A stretch of 32,093 nt of DNA from Oribacterium sp. UBA3737 (lineage in GTDB: Bacteria; Bacillota_A; Clostridia; Lachnospirales; Lachnospiraceae). Shown here in pieces: positions 24,306 to 32,093 of this stretch (its first letter is position 1; the number at the start of each line of letters is the position of its first letter). A program made the position numbers and the translations under genes. The notes beneath the pieces were generated by a model. That model was not told the DNA's origin and ran no database searches. It saw nothing but the letters and a program-made list of their open reading frames with translations. The stretch is taken from positions 1 to 32,093 of the forward strand of contig DFGZ01000311.1 of assembly GCA_002371295.1 (NCBI GenBank), written 5' to 3'.

Positions 24306-25175
24306 ATGGCAGATTTTAAACCTGTTAAGGAAGGTAAAGTACGTGAGATTTATGATCTCGGAGATAAGCTGATTATGGTTGCGACTGATAGAATATCGGC
24401 ATTCGACGTCATTCTTCACAATCAGATCACCGATAAGGGTCGTGTTCTTACTCAGATGTCCAAGTTCTGGTTCGATCTCACCAAGGATGTTATTCCAAAC
24501 GATTTAATTTCCGTTGATAACAAAGAAATGCCGGAATTTTTCCAGAAACCTGAATTTGACGGCAGAGCTACACTTTGCAAGAAACTTACTATGATTCCTA
24601 TTGAGTGTATCGTGCGCGGATACATCACAGGATCAGGATGGGAGAACTATAAGAAGGACGGCACAATCTGCGGATTAAAGCTTCCTGAGGGTCTTGTTGA
24701 ATGTCAGAAGCTTCCTGAGCCTCTTTACACACCATCTACCAAGGCTGATCTCGGAGATCATGATGAGAACATCAATTTCGAGCAGTCAATCGACGTTCTT
24801 GAGAAGGCTTTCCCGGGAAAGGGCAAGGAAATCGCCACAAAGATCAAGGATGCGACACTTGCTGTTTATAAGAAGTGTGCGGATTATGCTCTTTCAAAGG
24901 GTATAATTATCGCTGATACCAAGTTTGAGTTCGGTCTTGATGAGAACGGAGAGGTAGTGCTTGCCGATGAAGTGCTTACTCCTGACAGTTCAAGATTCTG
25001 GAGACTCGACAAGTACAAAGAGGGTCAGGGTCAGGAGTCCTTTGACAAACAGTTCGTACGTAACTGGTTAAAGGCAAATCCGGATAACAATGCTACCCTT
25101 CCTCAGGAGATCGTTGATAAGACTGTTGATCTTTACAAGGAAGCCTATAATATGCTTACAGGCGAAACACTGTAA
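24306..25175 (+). CDS. purC: Phosphoribosylaminoimidazole-succinocarboxamide synthase
   Basis: SAICAR synthase of purine biosynthesis: ATP-dependent joining of aspartate to CAIR. At 289 residues it is the longer bacterial/eukaryote-like form. Diagnostic segments are GKVREIYDLGDKLIMVATDR with ISAFDVI following, ECIVRGYITGSGWENY, and IIADTKFEFGLDENGEVVLADE with LTPDSSRFW. GGAGGG lies six bases before the ATG. It is monocistronic, with its own promoter region and a terminator, rather than part of a large pur operon. Codon use suggests high expression. Confidence 0.96.
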   Translation: MADFKPVKEGKVREIYDLGDKLIMVATDRISAFDVILHNQITDKGRVLTQMSKFWFDLTKDVIPNDLISVDNKEMPEFFQKPEFDGRATLCKKLTMIPIECIVRGYITGSGWENYKKDGTICGLKLPEGLVECQKLPEPLYTPSTKADLGDHDENINFEQSIDVLEKAFPGKGKEIATKIKDATLAVYKKCADYALSKGIIIADTKFEFGLDENGEVVLADEVLTPDSSRFWRLDKYKEGQGQESFDKQFVRNWLKANPDNNATLPQEIVDKTVDLYKEAYNMLTGETL

Positions 25176-25232
25176 GATCCCGAAGTGCGATAACAGTATA
25201 TACGTTTTCTTGGTATTTAAATAAATACAAGA

Positions 25233-25268
25233 GCCGGTACAAGAGAATACTTGTGCCGGTCTTTTTTT
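25233..25268 (+). terminator. Terminator of purC
   Basis: GCCGGTACAAG pairs with CTTGTGCCGGT (G-U pairs included) and is followed by CTTTTTTT. Confidence 0.85.
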
Positions 25269-25426
25269 ATATGGTAATATTTATGAAAATACGGCTATAA
25301 CACAATTAAATTTAACACATTTTTTGTATTCATAGACTATTCAGGACATAGGCATTGCCTTTTTGATTGAATTGCTTGTTTTACTATCCCAAGGATTTGG
25401 GAAAATTTTTAAAAGGGAGATTTATA

Positions 25427-26902
25427 GTGGGTCTTTTGAATGAAGATGATTTGAGGGAGCAGGAATCCAGGGAGGAATTTACCGAAGAAGTGGATATTCC
25501 CGGACTTGATTATGACGGAAGTCCGAAAGACAGGGAACAGTACAGTGTAAAGTCCAAACTGGTGCAGAAGATGGAGATGCATGTTCGGACTCAGGGAGAT
25601 GATATCGATGAAGAAGAACACAAGAAGAGAGAGTATTTCAACAAGATCGTAGATGAGGCTGCGGGAGACTCCCAGGTAGAACAGGGAACTCCTGTGAAGG
25701 AGGCAGAGGGCTCTATTCTCTATCGTATCTGGTCCAGGGTTAATCAGGAGAGTCCGAAACCAAAGGATCATGTTGAGAAGAAGGTTGAGTACATCGAACT
25801 GTTCTATGACCTTATTTTTGTATACAGCCTGAGAACCATAAATGCACTTTTTCATGGTTATGAAGAAACCTTTCCGCCGAAGGAAGCCATAATGACCTTT
25901 ATTTTTCTTACAGCGGTAGTCATGCAGGTATGGATGTTCACCACCATGTTCTTTAACAGATATGGAAGAAAATCCCTGAGGGATTATATCAGTATTCTGT
26001 TAAATATGTATCTGCTCTATTATATGGCCAGCGGATCGAACATACACTGGCTGGATCATTACACACGTTATCATACGGCCTGGGCACTTATTATGGCAAA
26101 TCTGGCCTACAGGAGCTGGGACAAACTGCGTTTTGCCCCGAGACTTGATGAAATAGATAAGGAGATACTCAGGAACAATATCATGATTCTGAGCTTTGTG
26201 TTCGCAATCATTGCCATCTCCATACCTATTCACTATTTTACGGGGATAGTTATCTCACCGGTAGCCCTTATAGTCGGGTATGTGGGAAAACTGAAGGAGC
26301 ATTCCGCCTATGCCCAGAGACCCTGCGATTTCCCTCACTTTGCCGAGAGAAATCTTCTGCTGGTTATACTTACCTTCGGTGAGATGATCATCGGAATAGG
26401 CGGCTACTTTACCAGTGAAACTCATATTCTGTTCAATGTAATGTCCTTCCTTGTGGTCATCGGCATGTTCCTGAGCTACGGCTTCTTCTATGACAATGTC
26501 CTGGATCACCACAAAAAGACCTCGGGTCTGGGATTTCTGGTCATCCATGTAATCATGATTCTGGCCATAAACTCCACGACCATAGCATTGGAACTCCTTG
26601 CGAGACCGCTGGTGCCTATTTTCCCGAAGACCATGTGGATGGTCATAACCATGTTCATTTATTACGTCTGCCTCCTTATGACAGAGAAATACGGCAAGGA
26701 ACATAGTAAGCTGGGATATAAGTCCATGGGAAAGATCCTGATGCTTATGGTGGGATACACGCTGCTTATGCTCTTCGCAGGACATAATCAGCTTCTCGGT
26801 GCCATCATCACCGTAGTATTTGTATATCTTATTTTCTTCATGTTCCTGCAGAGACATAACGTACATCTTAAGGAGATGAAGGTGGGCGGCTATATCGAGT
26901 AA
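25427..26902 (+). CDS. Low-temperature-requirement A (LtrA) family membrane protein
   Basis: A 491-residue protein. The GTG at 25427 with GGGAG seven bases upstream is chosen over an in-frame start at 25367, which lacks a ribosome binding site. The first ~116 residues are hydrophilic and acidic, without a known domain. The LtrA domain then begins with EKKVEYIELFYDLIFVYSL and continues with about ten membrane helices, including HFAERNLLLVILTFGEMIIGIGGYF, the most conserved LtrA stretch. Family members were linked to growth of Listeria at low temperature; the molecular role is unknown. The long soluble head is unusual, since LtrA domains normally start near the N-terminus. Confidence 0.85.
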   Translation: MGLLNEDDLREQESREEFTEEVDIPGLDYDGSPKDREQYSVKSKLVQKMEMHVRTQGDDIDEEEHKKREYFNKIVDEAAGDSQVEQGTPVKEAEGSILYRIWSRVNQESPKPKDHVEKKVEYIELFYDLIFVYSLRTINALFHGYEETFPPKEAIMTFIFLTAVVMQVWMFTTMFFNRYGRKSLRDYISILLNMYLLYYMASGSNIHWLDHYTRYHTAWALIMANLAYRSWDKLRFAPRLDEIDKEILRNNIMILSFVFAIIAISIPIHYFTGIVISPVALIVGYVGKLKEHSAYAQRPCDFPHFAERNLLLVILTFGEMIIGIGGYFTSETHILFNVMSFLVVIGMFLSYGFFYDNVLDHHKKTSGLGFLVIHVIMILAINSTTIALELLARPLVPIFPKTMWMVITMFIYYVCLLMTEKYGKEHSKLGYKSMGKILMLMVGYTLLMLFAGHNQLLGAIITVVFVYLIFFMFLQRHNVHLKEMKVGGYIE

Positions 26903-26920
26903 AGAACCGAATACTGCTAT

Positions 26921-26953
26921 ACTCCCGGAACCTCTGGATCCGGGAGTTTTTTT
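26921..26953 (+). terminator. Terminator of the ltrA-like gene
   Basis: ACTCCCGGA pairs with TCCGGGAGT and is followed by TTTTTT. Confidence 0.88.
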
Positions 26954-26982
26954 CGCCATAAGGCTGTATTATCATAAACCAG

Positions 26983-27011
26983 TTGAGTAGGATAAACGGA
27001 AATGCTAATAT
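26983..27011 (+). promoter_or_regulatory. Promoter of the yhaO-yhaN-like genes
   Basis: TTGAGT (26983-26988), a 17-base spacer and TAATAT (27006-27011) with an upstream TGC extended -10. The -10 is inside one arm of the inverted repeat at 27007-27039. Confidence 0.5.
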
Positions 27012-27039
27012 ATCTTCGTACATTTGTTTGAGATATATT
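27007..27039. repeat. Inverted repeat over the yhaO promoter
   Basis: AATATATCT and AGATATATT are perfect 9-bp arms separated by 15 bases. One arm overlaps the -10 and the other lies in the leader. It could be an operator or a weak leader hairpin. Confidence 0.4.
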
Positions 27040-27070
27040 TGGACCGGTGTTCAAAGAGGTAAGAAAATAT

Positions 27071-28270
27071 ATGAAGATTATTCACTGTGCAGATATTCAT
27101 CTGGATAGTAGGTTAAATACAAATTTAGACGAAAAGAAGGCAGAAGAGCGAAGACAGGAGCTTCTCGGCACCTGGCTAAGGCTCCTTGAATATGCAAAAA
27201 GCCACCTGGTTTCAGCGGTGCTCATTTCCGGAGATATGTTTGATACTCAGGCGGTAAGTACCACCACTGCCAATGCTGTCCTCGGAAGTATCAGGAGCTG
27301 TCCGGAAATTGCCTTTTTTTATTTGAAGGGAAATCACGATGCGGATTCATTTCTTAACAGAGCAGAGCTCCTGCCGGAAAACCTGTACACCTTCAACGAT
27401 TCATGGCGTATGTACAGATTGTCAGGAAACATAGTGATATCCGGCAGAGAACTAAGCAGCAGCTTCGGCGGTGCCAGACTTCCGGAAGACTGGGCAGCCA
27501 GGACCCTGAATCTTCGTGAGGAGGATTTTAATATCGTGATGCTCCATGGGCAGGTGGTGTCCGACCACGGTACACTTTCCGATGAAGAAGAGATACATCT
27601 TGGAGATTATTCCGGGAGAGGCATCGATTATATGGCCCTTGGACATGTTCATAAATATATGGGCGGGCAGCTGGACGGCCGGGGTATATGGTGCTATCCG
27701 GGCTGTCTTGAGGGAAGAGGCTTCGACGAGTGTTCAAAGCACGGCTTCATAGTACTTGATATAGATGAAGAGTCCCATAGTCTAAAGAGACAGCTCATAG
27801 ATATAAGCAGGAGGCACATGTGGACCATACCTGTGGATGTAACAGGACTTGAAAGCTCCATGGAGATGGTCATGAGGGCAAGGGCTGAGCTTGATATACT
27901 CAGTGGAACCCCGTCATCCAGGGAGGAGATAAAGAACATCACAAGCGATGTTGTCAGGGAAATAGTGGACAGCGCAGGAGGCAGACGTCTTCATGCGGAC
28001 GATATGGTGAAGCTCATCCTGACGGGAGAGCTGGAACTTGAAACGGAAAAAAACCTTAGCTTTATCAGCGCTCAGCTGAGCCCTATGTTTTACAGCCTGA
28101 AGCTTGAAGATAAGACCGGAAGAAGGATCGATTACCGGAATTATGAAAATGACAGATCACTTAAGGGTGAGTTCATACGTTCCGTAAGAGATGACGGACA
28201 GCTCGATGAGGAAAGCAGAGCGGAAGTCATCGAGGCAGGTATACGGCTTTTGATGGGAGAAAGTATCTGA
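27071..28270 (+). CDS. YhaO/SbcD-like metallophosphoesterase (DNA repair nuclease)
   Basis: A 399-residue calcineurin-like phosphoesterase of the YhaO/Mre11 type. All metal motifs are visible: CADIHLDS (Asp8, His10), ISGDMFD, KGNHDAD, MLHGQV and ALGHVHKY. The C-terminal half, with no clear catalytic motif, should contact the partner ATPase. The ATG at 27071 is preferred to an in-frame GTG at 27047 because of AGAGG at 27055. The following gene encodes a YhaN/SbcC-like ATPase, so the pair is likely a DNA-end-processing complex related to SbcCD. Confidence 0.9.
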   Translation: MKIIHCADIHLDSRLNTNLDEKKAEERRQELLGTWLRLLEYAKSHLVSAVLISGDMFDTQAVSTTTANAVLGSIRSCPEIAFFYLKGNHDADSFLNRAELLPENLYTFNDSWRMYRLSGNIVISGRELSSSFGGARLPEDWAARTLNLREEDFNIVMLHGQVVSDHGTLSDEEEIHLGDYSGRGIDYMALGHVHKYMGGQLDGRGIWCYPGCLEGRGFDECSKHGFIVLDIDEESHSLKRQLIDISRRHMWTIPVDVTGLESSMEMVMRARAELDILSGTPSSREEIKNITSDVVREIVDSAGGRRLHADDMVKLILTGELELETEKNLSFISAQLSPMFYSLKLEDKTGRRIDYRNYENDRSLKGEFIRSVRDDGQLDEESRAEVIEAGIRLLMGESI

Positions 28271-28328
28271 TCAGGTTGCTTCGGGTTAGCATGGGTTAGT
28301 GATGGAATATTGGAAGTAAGAATTAAAG

Positions 28329-30437
28329 ATGAGATTAATTAGTGCAAGAATAGAAAACTTTGGGAAATTGCATGATATAAGCATAGATTTCAGTGAAGGG
28401 CTCAATGTCTTTCTTCGTGAGAACGGATACGGCAAGTCAACATTGGCCGCTTTTATCAGGGTGATGTTCTATGGACTTTCGGGAGAAAGGAAAGCCCAGG
28501 ACACTGAGAATGACCGAAAGAAGTACAGACCCTGGCAGGGCGGTACCTTCGGAGGAGAGCTTGTATTTGCAGTGGGAGACGGTTCTGTTAAATATCGTAT
28601 AGTCCGTGTATTCGGGGAGAAAAAGTCTCAGGATATTTTCAGACTCTATGATGCGGACAGCAATCTGGAAACGGACCTTTACACTGAGAATATAGGGGAA
28701 GAGCTTCTGAAGATAGATGAAAGATCCTTCAGAAGGACGGTATTCATCGGGCAGCAGGAGCTGGAGACGGGAGTCACCTCTCAGATCAATGCAAGGATCG
28801 GCAATGTATCGGAAGACAGGGACGATATGAACCGTTACGAATCCGTCATAGAGAATCTGAAGGACGAGATAAACTCTCTTTCTCCAAACAGGAGGACCGG
28901 AGACATTTTCAAAAAGCGAATGGAGCTTGAGATCATTCATTCTGAGCTTACAGATAAACCGACTCTGGAGAAGGAGTTTACGGGCTGTGCGGAAAAGCTC
29001 CACAGTGCCGGTGATGAGCTGAGGAGACTGTCCAGGACTATGGAGGGGCTGAATTCCCGTATACTTGAGCTATCCGGATATCAGGACCTTATAAAGGAAA
29101 AGATGAGTTATGACAGTCTCAATCAGGAGATATTAAACTCGGAAAGAAGGCTTCTGGAGGCTCAGAAAAGGCACTTCGGACCGGCCTTTGAAGAGATGCC
29201 GGCGGAAAAAAGGACCGGAGAGATAAACAGGAGCTTAAGAGAACTGGATGAGCGTTTCAGATGCGGTATACCTGATGAAAAAACATTGTACGGAATTGAA
29301 AAGCGTATAGCCAGGGTACAGTTCCTAAGAGAAAAACTCAGCCTTATGGAGAAGAATTCCCGGACAGGGATGGGAGTGACGATTTTTCCCTGTATTCTGG
29401 CAGCCATACTTCTCATTTCAGGGGTATATCTTATCGTGTCAGGTACACATGGCTTTCTGGGAGCGGTTATTTCCGCAATAGGAGCCGCTGCTGCCATAAT
29501 CATGACGATTTCGGCTGCTGTCGGGAGAGGCGGAGCATCCAGGAGGAAAAGAAATATAAAGGGGTGGGATGAGGTTTCTCATGAAATAGAAAGTCTATGC
29601 GGGGAGATAGGGGGCTTTTTCGGCAAGTACTATCCACGTTATGATTTTTCTGATGTATATAATCTTGATTTTGAACCCTTCAGGGGCTTCGGTAACGATA
29701 TCCTGAGATACAGCAGACTCTGCGATATCAGGGATATTGCCGGGGAGCTTGCCTTGAAAAGAAAAGAGAAGCTTCAGTTTGAAAGCACTCACGATATGGA
29801 CAGGATTCTGAATCTGGAATATCCCAAAGAAGGGGAGGGTTCATTCCTGTCATTGAGCCAGAGACTTAATGAGGAAACTCATAAGTACAATGAAATGAAG
29901 GATACTATACACGGGCTGAAATCACGGATGAAGACCGTGGAGGATAAGCTTCAGTATGTATATGAAAAAGAGCGGCAGTATGAAAGTGGTCTCCGGGAGC
30001 TGCATGACATGGAAAAGAAGTATCATCTTCTGGTACAGGTAAGAGACCACCTGGAAAAGGCACATAACAGCTTTACCGTAGCATATCTGTCTCCGCTTAT
30101 GAAAGCCTTTGAAAAGTATTACCGGATTTTTATCAGCACCTCCGGCCTTGATGAAGTGCCTTACCGTATGGATGCCTTTTTCAATGTTAGCCTTTTAGCT
30201 GAAGGACAGTCCCACAACACCGGGCTTTTGTCTCAGGGTTATAGAAATATGGTGGAACTTGCCAGGCGTATGGCCTTTGTTGATGCTATGTATGAAGCGG
30301 AGAAACCCTTTATCATCCTGGATGATCCTTTTGTGAACCTGGATGAGGACAAGCTGGACGGAGCCATGAAGTTTCTTGATGAAGCATCCAAAACATATCA
30401 GCTGATATACTTTACCTGCCATGAGAGCAGAAAATAA
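28329..30437 (+). CDS. YhaN/SbcC-like membrane-associated ATPase
   Basis: A 702-residue AAA ATPase of the Rad50/SbcC superfamily. The N-terminus (MRLISARIENFGKLHDISID) and P-loop ENGYGKSTLAAF (31-42) form half of the ATP site. Long predicted coiled coils flank two hydrophobic helices in the middle (about 345-390: TIFPCILAAILLISGVYLIV and AVISAIGAAAAIIMTISAAV), as in YhaN. The C-terminal half-site has LLSQGYRNMVELARRMAF (signature) and PFIILDDPFVNLDE (Walker B). The first glycine expected in Walker A is Arg30 here. At 702 residues it is clearly shorter than the B. subtilis YhaN. It follows the nuclease gene by 58 bases with a weak GGAAG ribosome binding site. Confidence 0.88.
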   Translation: MRLISARIENFGKLHDISIDFSEGLNVFLRENGYGKSTLAAFIRVMFYGLSGERKAQDTENDRKKYRPWQGGTFGGELVFAVGDGSVKYRIVRVFGEKKSQDIFRLYDADSNLETDLYTENIGEELLKIDERSFRRTVFIGQQELETGVTSQINARIGNVSEDRDDMNRYESVIENLKDEINSLSPNRRTGDIFKKRMELEIIHSELTDKPTLEKEFTGCAEKLHSAGDELRRLSRTMEGLNSRILELSGYQDLIKEKMSYDSLNQEILNSERRLLEAQKRHFGPAFEEMPAEKRTGEINRSLRELDERFRCGIPDEKTLYGIEKRIARVQFLREKLSLMEKNSRTGMGVTIFPCILAAILLISGVYLIVSGTHGFLGAVISAIGAAAAIIMTISAAVGRGGASRRKRNIKGWDEVSHEIESLCGEIGGFFGKYYPRYDFSDVYNLDFEPFRGFGNDILRYSRLCDIRDIAGELALKRKEKLQFESTHDMDRILNLEYPKEGEGSFLSLSQRLNEETHKYNEMKDTIHGLKSRMKTVEDKLQYVYEKERQYESGLRELHDMEKKYHLLVQVRDHLEKAHNSFTVAYLSPLMKAFEKYYRIFISTSGLDEVPYRMDAFFNVSLLAEGQSHNTGLLSQGYRNMVELARRMAFVDAMYEAEKPFIILDDPFVNLDEDKLDGAMKFLDEASKTYQLIYFTCHESRK

Positions 30438-30466
30438 AGGTGGTGAAGTGATACGGCCATGAAGAG

Positions 30467-30492
30467 ATCATCCTTTTAGAAGGAAGGATGAT
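30467..30492 (+). terminator. Stem-loop after the yhaN-like gene
   Basis: ATCATCCTT pairs perfectly with AAGGATGAT around eight bases. There is no T tract after it, so it is probably a 3' stabiliser in front of the true terminator. Confidence 0.45.
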
Positions 30493-30500
30493 TCAAAAAG

Positions 30501-30545
30501 AAAAAGAGTTGAATCAACCATTACGGCTGAATCAACTCTTTTTTT
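30501..30545. terminator. Bidirectional terminator
   Basis: A 12-bp stem, AAAAAGAGTTGA with TCAACTCTTTTT, T-rich on both strands, between the convergent yhaN-like and gntR-family genes. Confidence 0.88.
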
Positions 30546-30558
30546 ATATCGTTATCGA

Positions 30559-31263
30559 TTACTTCTTCTTAAGATTTGTTCTGGATTCGGAAGATTCACC
30601 CTCCAGATTCTGTGAAACTGTGAGCTCCTGATTGTCGATGTGCTCCTTCATCAGGGTCTTGGCACGGATGATATCCCTGATTCTGATAGCCTCCAGGATG
30701 TTCTCGTGCTCGTTTATGAGGGTCCCGCGCTGAGCCTCATCCTTTATATATTCAAGGCGGTATCTGTACATCTGCTCACGAAGGTTGTTTATCATCTGAA
30801 TCAGCTTATCGTTTCTTGTGGCCTTGTAGATGATATCATGATATGCCTCATCGGCCTCGGCAATTTCCATCTCGGTTCCGTTGTTCTCAACCACCTTCTT
30901 GAAATGGTCCTCGGCATCTGTGAGCTCCTTTAACTCCTCTTCGTTAATACGCTGGCAGGCAAGATCGGTGGCAAGCTCTTCAAGGGCACCTCTGACCTCG
31001 AGAACGTCCTGAAGACTCTTGTGAGAGATCTTGGCAACCTCGGCACCGCGTCTTGGTATCATGATAACGAGACCTTCCAGCTCCAGCTTTCTGATAGCTT
31101 CTCTTATAGGTGTACGTGAAACGCCGAGTTTTTCAGCCAGCTGTATCTCCATGAGACGCTCGCCGGGTTTTAATTCACCCTTGAGAATGGCCTGTCTGAG
31201 AGTATTGAAAACCAGATCTCTCAAAGGAAGATATTCGTTCATATTTACTGTGAATTCGCTCAT
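30559..31263 (-). CDS. GntR family regulator, FCD (FadR) subfamily
   Basis: A 234-residue regulator. The N-terminal winged helix (about 12-75) has LRQAILKGELKPGERLMEIQLAE, GVSRTPIREAIRKLELEGLV and a PRRGAEVA wing. The C-terminal all-helical FCD effector domain contains VRGALEELATDLACQRI, the metal-binding pattern EADEAYHDIIYKATRN and HENILEAIRIRD. The start is set at the ATG at 31263, with GGAGGA ten bases upstream; the codon before it is an in-frame TTG. It follows ispE by 32 bases on the same strand, so it is probably in that operon. FCD regulators usually sense small organic acids; the target is unknown, and the TTGTATACAA site upstream of lrgA is a possible one. Confidence 0.92.
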   Translation of the reverse strand: MSEFTVNMNEYLPLRDLVFNTLRQAILKGELKPGERLMEIQLAEKLGVSRTPIREAIRKLELEGLVIMIPRRGAEVAKISHKSLQDVLEVRGALEELATDLACQRINEEELKELTDAEDHFKKVVENNGTEMEIAEADEAYHDIIYKATRNDKLIQMINNLREQMYRYRLEYIKDEAQRGTLINEHENILEAIRIRDIIRAKTLMKEHIDNQELTVSQNLEGESSESRTNLKKK

Positions 31264-31295
31264 CAAATTATTGTCCTCCGTTGTCAGTATTTAAA

Positions 31296-32093
31296 TCAGC
31301 GCCATGGCTCTGTCAGGTACACCTGCTTTGCCAGATGCTTGTTCGTGCCGAATCTTAATGATTCATAACACTTTTTCGCCTTCGTTACATCATCAAAAAT
31401 GCCGAAAACAGTTGGTCCGGAACCCGACATGATAGAATTAACGGCTCCGAGTTTCTTCATCACCGATTTGATATCTTCAATTTCGGGATAATGCTTACAT
31501 GTTACATTCTCCAGAATATTGCCCATATTCTCAGCGATTTCCCTGATGCTGTGCTGCTTCAGAGCATCAATGACCGAATCTACATCTGGGTGACTGGATG
31601 CCGGAAGATCGTTGACATGCAGATTCTGGTATACGAACTTTGTGGAAACGGATATCCCGGGCTTTGCCAGAACAATGGGGCATGGCGGAAGCTTAGGAAG
31701 AGGAGTGAGTATCTCGCCTATTCCTTCAGAAAGGGCAGTGCCTCTCATAAGACAGAAAGGAATGTCCGCCCCAAGCTTTACGCCTCTCTTTTTCAATTCT
31801 TCAACAGAAAGCTTCAGATCGAACAGTTTATTCATACCGTACAGGACAGAGGCTGCATCCGTGGACCCTCCGGCCATACCGGCTGAAACAGGAATCACTT
31901 TTTTTAGCTGCATGGATACGCCTTCTTTTATATCAAACTCATCCATGAGGAGCTTTGCGGCTCTGTACATCAGATTATTCTCGTTTACAGGAAGAAAGGA
32001 AAGGTTAGTACGAAGGCGGATACCCGGTTCTTTTGTCTTCTGTATATCTATATTGTCATGAAGCTTTACGGTCTGCATGATCATCCTGACATC
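31296..32093 (-). CDS. ispE: 4-diphosphocytidyl-2-C-methyl-D-erythritol kinase (5' partial)
   Basis: GHMP-family kinase of the non-mevalonate isoprenoid pathway, phosphorylating CDP-methylerythritol. The frame is open to the right edge. The codons before the in-frame ATG at 32084 read DVR, and MIMQTVKLHD is the internal motif found after the conserved KINLFLK and GYH region, so about 25 N-terminal residues lie outside the window. The ATP-binding glycine-rich loop PVSAGMAGGSTDAASVLYG and the C-terminal SIMSGSGPTVFGIF are intact. It is followed by the gntR-family gene in the same direction. Confidence 0.94.
   Translation of the reverse strand, partial: DVRMIMQTVKLHDNIDIQKTKEPGIRLRTNLSFLPVNENNLMYRAAKLLMDEFDIKEGVSMQLKKVIPVSAGMAGGSTDAASVLYGMNKLFDLKLSVEELKKRGVKLGADIPFCLMRGTALSEGIGEILTPLPKLPPCPIVLAKPGISVSTKFVYQNLHVNDLPASSHPDVDSVIDALKQHSIREIAENMGNILENVTCKHYPEIEDIKSVMKKLGAVNSIMSGSGPTVFGIFDDVTKAKKCYESLRFGTNKHLAKQVYLTEPWR

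Noticed and set aside
25349..25372. Small hairpin AGGC-ATT-GCCT followed by Ts upstream of the ltrA-like gene
   Set aside because: Only four base pairs; too weak to call a terminator.
26255..26959. Long open frame (234 codons) on the minus strand inside the ltrA-like gene
   Set aside because: Lies opposite a well-supported LtrA gene, crosses its terminator, has His/Glu-rich shadow composition and no ribosome binding site.
28437..29003. 188-codon minus-strand frame opposite the yhaN-like gene
   Set aside because: Antisense shadow of a conserved ATPase domain; no start signal or family match.
32082..32084. ATG at 32084 (minus) as the ispE start
   Set aside because: It is an internal methionine of the MQTVKLHD motif; the glycine/lysine-rich N-terminal part lies outside the window.
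1..32093. CRISPR arrays, insertion sequences, prophage, tRNA or rRNA genes
   Set aside because: I saw no regularly spaced repeats of CRISPR size, no transposase or integrase, and no tRNA or rRNA signature.

Overview
The window looks like chromosomal DNA of an anaerobic Firmicute, most likely a Lachnospiraceae member of the Butyrivibrio/Roseburia/Oribacterium kind. This is inferred from moderate GC, strong AGGAGG-type ribosome binding sites, intrinsic terminators, YesM/YesN two-component genes, a YesL protein, YhaO/YhaN, LrgAB and an ispE-gntR pair. I see no rRNA, tRNA, CRISPR array, insertion sequence or prophage. Both edges cut a gene: rfbH on the left and ispE on the right.

Left part (2-3281, + strand): the end of a surface-glycan cluster, with RfbH (3,6-dideoxyhexose synthesis), a LicD-type phosphotransferase and a GtrB/DPM1-like membrane glycosyltransferase. 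It is closed by two consecutive terminators.

Sugar block (3317-13504, + strand): a highly expressed mglBAC galactose/glucose ABC transporter is followed by a putative sensory operon. That operon holds a small three-helix membrane protein, a YesN-type response regulator, a YesM-type histidine kinase and two extracytoplasmic sugar-binding proteins. One of these is membrane-anchored; the other is a second MglB-like lipoprotein. The arrangement suggests a binding-protein-assisted two-component system that controls the transporter next to it. A promoter appears to overlap the mglC terminator, so the sensory operon could start inside the terminator hairpin.

Middle (13543-21630): a minus-strand gene of unknown function, a BCCT-type betaine/choline-family transporter under a near-consensus promoter, a YesL (DUF624) membrane protein, and a minus-strand AraC-family regulator. 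The AraC gene is flanked by two non-coding stretches that look like small-RNA loci. One lies behind a helically phased TTCAYA-type repeat array resembling a Pho box. Next comes a solute-binding lipoprotein overlapping a methyl-accepting chemotaxis protein with no permease nearby, which suggests a chemotaxis sensing pair.

Right part (21647-32093): a PfkB-family sugar kinase (KDG kinase-like) behind a cre box, lrgAB on the minus strand, purC behind a PurBox-like site, an LtrA protein with a long acidic N-terminal extension, a YhaO-like nuclease with a membrane-anchored YhaN-like SbcC relative, and a minus-strand ispE-gntR pair.

The most unusual items are the YesMN cluster with two binding proteins, the binding protein/chemoreceptor pair, the two candidate non-coding RNAs around the araC gene, and the promoter/terminator overlap after mglC.
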